In this document: one piece after another, positions 60,267 to 64,000 of the stretch
Position numbering within the stretch: the stretch's first letter is position 1
Layout of the letters: each line of letters opens with the position of its first letter
Assembly (NCBI GenBank): GCA_012026885.1
Contig: VEPL01000027.1
Span: 62,001-126,000 of the forward strand
Length of the DNA: 64,000 nt
Direction: 5' to 3'
Origin: Betaproteobacteria bacterium
GTDB lineage: Bacteria; Pseudomonadota; Gammaproteobacteria; Burkholderiales; Rhodocyclaceae
Notes under the pieces: generated by a model
The model's input: only the letters and a program-made list of their open reading frames with translations
Told to the model about the DNA's origin: nothing
The model's database searches: none
Program-made: the position numbers and the translations under genes

Positions 60267-60315
60267 GCTTGTGGTATCTTGCCGCTTTTAGCACATCAGG
60301 ATACGCAGCGCCGCA

Positions 60316-61251
60316 ATGTTCGGCCCCTTGAGTCTGGTTTCGCTGATCACGGTTTTTCTGATCGAGCAGGTCCGTCCGCTGGATTACCGTCTCGTGGTAG
60401 GGCGCCCCGTCGAGGCGTGGGCCGATTTCATCGAATCGCACTTCAACGCCGGTAGCCACCGGCACGGTGTCGTCGCCTGGTGCCTCGCGGTGCTGGTACC
60501 TGCGCTGCTCGCGGCGCTGCTGCATTTCGGCCTCTATGCCCTGAGCCCCCTGCTGGCCCTGGCCTTCAACATCGGTGTGCTTTACCTGGCGCTCGGTTTC
60601 CGCCAGTTCAGCCATTTTCCGACCGAAATCCAGATCGCGCTGCGGCTCGAGGATCTCCCGCGCGCGCGCCAGCTGCTCAAGGAATGGCTGGCCCGGCCGG
60701 CCGACCATCTCGGCGAGCGCGAGATCGCCAGCCTGGCTATCGAGGCCGCACTTGCGGCATCGCACCGCCATGTTTTCGCCGTGCTCCTTTGTTTCGTTCT
60801 GTTGCCGGGGCCGTCCGGCGCCGTGCTCTACCGGCTGGCAGCGATCGTGCGCGAGCGCTGGCGCGGCAGGGGTGTCGCGGTCGACAGCGAATTTTCTGCC
60901 TTTTCCGGCCGCGCTTTCGGTATCATCGACTGGTTGCCTTCGCGGGCGACGGCAGCAGGCTTTGCCATCGTCGGGGACTTCGAGGATGCCGTCCATTGCT
61001 GGCGGACTCAGCCCGGCCAGTGGCCGGGGTGCGATGAGGGCGTCGTCATCGCCAGCGGTGCCGGTGCGCTCGGTGTGCAACTCGGGCTGTCGCCGGCCGA
61101 TGGTGTCGAGGCGGCTGACCGTGGCCAGTTCGGGCTCGGCGATCCGGCCGATGTCGATTTCATGCAGAGCGCGGTCGGCCTGGTGTGGCGTGCCACCGTG
61201 CTTTGGGTGTTGTTGCTGTTTTTGTTGGGGCTTGCCAGCCTGGCGGGCTGA
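60316..61251 (+). CDS. CobD/CbiB-like membrane protein
   Basis: The 311-residue protein has about four hydrophobic helices, with the N-terminal EQVRPLDY region, FRQFSHFPTEIQIALRLEDLPRARQLLKEW, and the SGRAFGIIDWLPSRATAAGFAIVGDFEDAV segment, which together match the CobD/CbiB-related (also AmpE-like) family. True CbiB works in cobalamin side-chain assembly; no other cobalamin genes are here, so a different role in the envelope is likely. It ends 21 bases before the thiolase gene. Confidence 0.78.
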   Translation: MFGPLSLVSLITVFLIEQVRPLDYRLVVGRPVEAWADFIESHFNAGSHRHGVVAWCLAVLVPALLAALLHFGLYALSPLLALAFNIGVLYLALGFRQFSHFPTEIQIALRLEDLPRARQLLKEWLARPADHLGEREIASLAIEAALAASHRHVFAVLLCFVLLPGPSGAVLYRLAAIVRERWRGRGVAVDSEFSAFSGRAFGIIDWLPSRATAAGFAIVGDFEDAVHCWRTQPGQWPGCDEGVVIASGAGALGVQLGLSPADGVEAADRGQFGLGDPADVDFMQSAVGLVWRATVLWVLLLFLLGLASLAG

Positions 61252-61272
61252 TTTTTCTTGGAGAGAAATATT

Positions 61273-62454
61273 ATGAGCAGAGATGTTGTCGTTCTGAGCG
61301 CAGTGCGTTCCCCCATTGGCGCCTTCGGCGGTTCGCTCGCCGACATGGACCCGTGCGACCTGGCCAGCACCGTGATGAAGGAAGCGATCGCCCGCTCCAA
61401 CGTCGATCCGGCCCAGATCAACTACGTCACGGTCGGTACCACGATGCCTGTTGATTCCCGTTACGCTTATGTTTCCCGCGTTGCCTCCATCCAGGCCGGC
61501 CTGCCGATGGATTCCGTCGCCATGCAGGTTTCCCGCCTCTGCGCCTCCGGCCTGCAGGGTATCGTCACTACCGCCCAGAACATCCTGCTGGGTGATTCCG
61601 ACTACGGCATCGGCGGCGGTGTCGAGGTCATGTCCAAGGTTGCCTACCTGCTGCCGGCGCTGCGCTCCGGCGCCCGCATGGGTGACACCAAGGCCATCGA
61701 CGGCATGGTTGCCGTGCTGACAGACCCGTTCGGCGTCGGCCACATGGGCATTACCGCCGAAAACCTGGCGGCCAAGCACGGCATCACCCGCGAACAGCAG
61801 GATGCCTTCGCCGTCGAATCGCAGCGCCGCGCCGCGGCCGCCATCGATGCCGGCCACTTCAAGTCGCAGATCCTGCCGATCGTCAAGCAGACCCGCAAGG
61901 GCGACGTCGTTTTCGATACCGACGAGCACGTCAAGCGCGGCACCACGATGGAATCGCTGGCCAAGATGAAGCCGGCCTTCAAGAAGGAAGGTACCGTCAC
62001 CGCTGGTAATGCCTCGGGTATCAACGACGGCGCGGCCTTCTTCGTGCTGGCCGATGCCGCCAAGGCTGCCGCCGCCGGCCAGAAGCCGATTGCCCGCATG
62101 GTGTCCTACGCCGTTGCCGGCGTTCCGAACGACATCATGGGTGAAGGCCCGATCCCGGCCACCAAGCTGGCGCTCAAGAAGGCCGGCCTGACGCTGGACC
62201 AGATGGACGTCATCGAGTCCAACGAAGCCTTCGCTGCCCAGGCGCTGTCGGTTTCCAAGGTGCTCGGCCTCGACCCGGCCAAGACCAACCCGAACGGCGG
62301 CGCCATCGCCCTCGGCCACCCGGTCGGCTGTTCGGGCGCCTTCATCGCGACCAAGGCGATCTACGAATTGAACCGCATCGGCGGCAAGTACTGCCTCGTC
62401 ACCATGTGCATCGGCGGTGGCCAGGGTATCGCTGTCGTCTTCGAGCGCGCCTGA
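61273..62454 (+). CDS. Acetyl-CoA acyltransferase (thiolase, BktB/PhaA-like)
   Basis: The 393-residue thiolase has the acyl-acceptor Cys in SRLCASGLQG, the catalytic His in ALGHPVGCSG and the C-terminal Cys in CIGGGQG. By motif it resembles BktB, which condenses acetyl-CoA with acyl-CoA and could serve polyhydroxyalkanoate synthesis or beta-oxidation; no phaB or phaC is beside it. GGAGAG lies 8 bases before ATG 61273. A strong terminator follows. Confidence 0.93.
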   Translation: MSRDVVVLSAVRSPIGAFGGSLADMDPCDLASTVMKEAIARSNVDPAQINYVTVGTTMPVDSRYAYVSRVASIQAGLPMDSVAMQVSRLCASGLQGIVTTAQNILLGDSDYGIGGGVEVMSKVAYLLPALRSGARMGDTKAIDGMVAVLTDPFGVGHMGITAENLAAKHGITREQQDAFAVESQRRAAAAIDAGHFKSQILPIVKQTRKGDVVFDTDEHVKRGTTMESLAKMKPAFKKEGTVTAGNASGINDGAAFFVLADAAKAAAAGQKPIARMVSYAVAGVPNDIMGEGPIPATKLALKKAGLTLDQMDVIESNEAFAAQALSVSKVLGLDPAKTNPNGGAIALGHPVGCSGAFIATKAIYELNRIGGKYCLVTMCIGGGQGIAVVFERA

Positions 62455-62479
62455 GCGCTCCGGCGAACTGCAGCATGAA

Positions 62480-62510
62480 AACCCGCCGGAGCGATCCGGC
62501 GGGTTTTTTT
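62480..62510 (+). terminator. Rho-independent terminator of the thiolase gene
   Basis: AACCCGCCGG-AGCGAT-CCGGCGGGTT (62480-62505) with a run of seven T ending at 62510, 26 bases after the thiolase stop. It is the strongest terminator in the window. Confidence 0.93.
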
Positions 62511-62652
62511 ATGCACCAACCTGGCAGGTGCTGCACCGGCATGGGGCGCAATTGCGGCACGGGTTGGCCGAATCGGCGCCATGACCCCGTGTCGCCGATG
62601 GCACGGAAGCTGCTCCATGGCACACGAGAGAATTAACCGTGACGGGCCGAAA

Positions 62653-64000
<1,348 letters not shown>

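Overview
The window is 64 kb of GC-rich, densely coding bacterial chromosome. Gene content and order suggest a betaproteobacterium, most likely of the Rhodocyclales (Azoarcus/Thauera/Dechloromonas-like). This is an inference from synteny: truA-trpF-trpB-trpA-accD-folC-SPOR-cvpA-purF-metZ, xseB-ispA-dxs-folE2, ribF-ileS-lspA-fkpB-ispH, and the DUF3579/argD-argF-argG block. I see no rRNA, tRNA, CRISPR array, insertion sequence or prophage. No stretch over 300 bases lacks a gene; the longest gaps are about 24618-24839 and 53233-53469, and both hold something described below.

Layout. 1-8827: a compact plus-strand housekeeping operon (tRNA modification, tryptophan, malonyl-CoA, folate, purine, methionine), with many 1-4 base stop/start overlaps, ended by a hairpin before rhlE (8877-10172). 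10215-18092, minus strand: an accessory catabolic block with an IclR regulator, a TRAP transporter (dctP, dctQ and an enlarged dctM), two hydroxyacid dehydrogenases, a GlcG-like protein and a FAS1/HTD2-type dehydratase. A CoA-acylating semialdehyde dehydrogenase gene (mmsA) diverges from it. 19821-27027: a signalling region with an orphan PhnD-like binding protein, a probable CYTH-domain protein, a hybrid histidine kinase, a GRAM-like lipoprotein, a small cysteine-containing exported protein, a remnant of an mmsA-like gene, and a second hybrid kinase split by a frameshift in a CG dinucleotide tract.

27094-31319 (minus): a TPR protein, two cyclophilins, lpxH and recQ, diverging from cysS. 32911-36732 (minus): xseB-ispA-dxs-folE2 (isoprenoid precursors and folate), diverging from a Rieske oxygenase. 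37984-43878: a membrane spermidine-synthase-like protein, an EamA exporter, a STAS protein, a sulfurtransferase, a TorD-like chaperone, an exported SAE-like protein and a membrane hemerythrin. 44001-52870: queG, diverging from tsaE-amiC, then ribF-ileS-lspA-fkpB-ispH and rpsT. 52933-57962: DUF3579 and the argD-argF-argG arginine genes (ArgG has a Lys/Ala tail), then DUF2788, ppnP and yajQ. 58034-64000: a class I amidotransferase, a retropepsin-like protease, a small unknown protein, a Nudix CoA pyrophosphatase, a CobD/CbiB-like membrane protein, a thiolase with a strong terminator, and the start of a circularly permuted ATP-grasp gene cut by the window end.

Most of the window is ordinary core genome. 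The places most worth a second look are the PhnD/CYTH/kinase module, the slippage-prone frameshift in the second kinase, the mmsA remnant that supplies that kinase's stop codon, a possible attenuator before argD, the enlarged DctM, the odd LpxH N-terminus and the ArgG tail.
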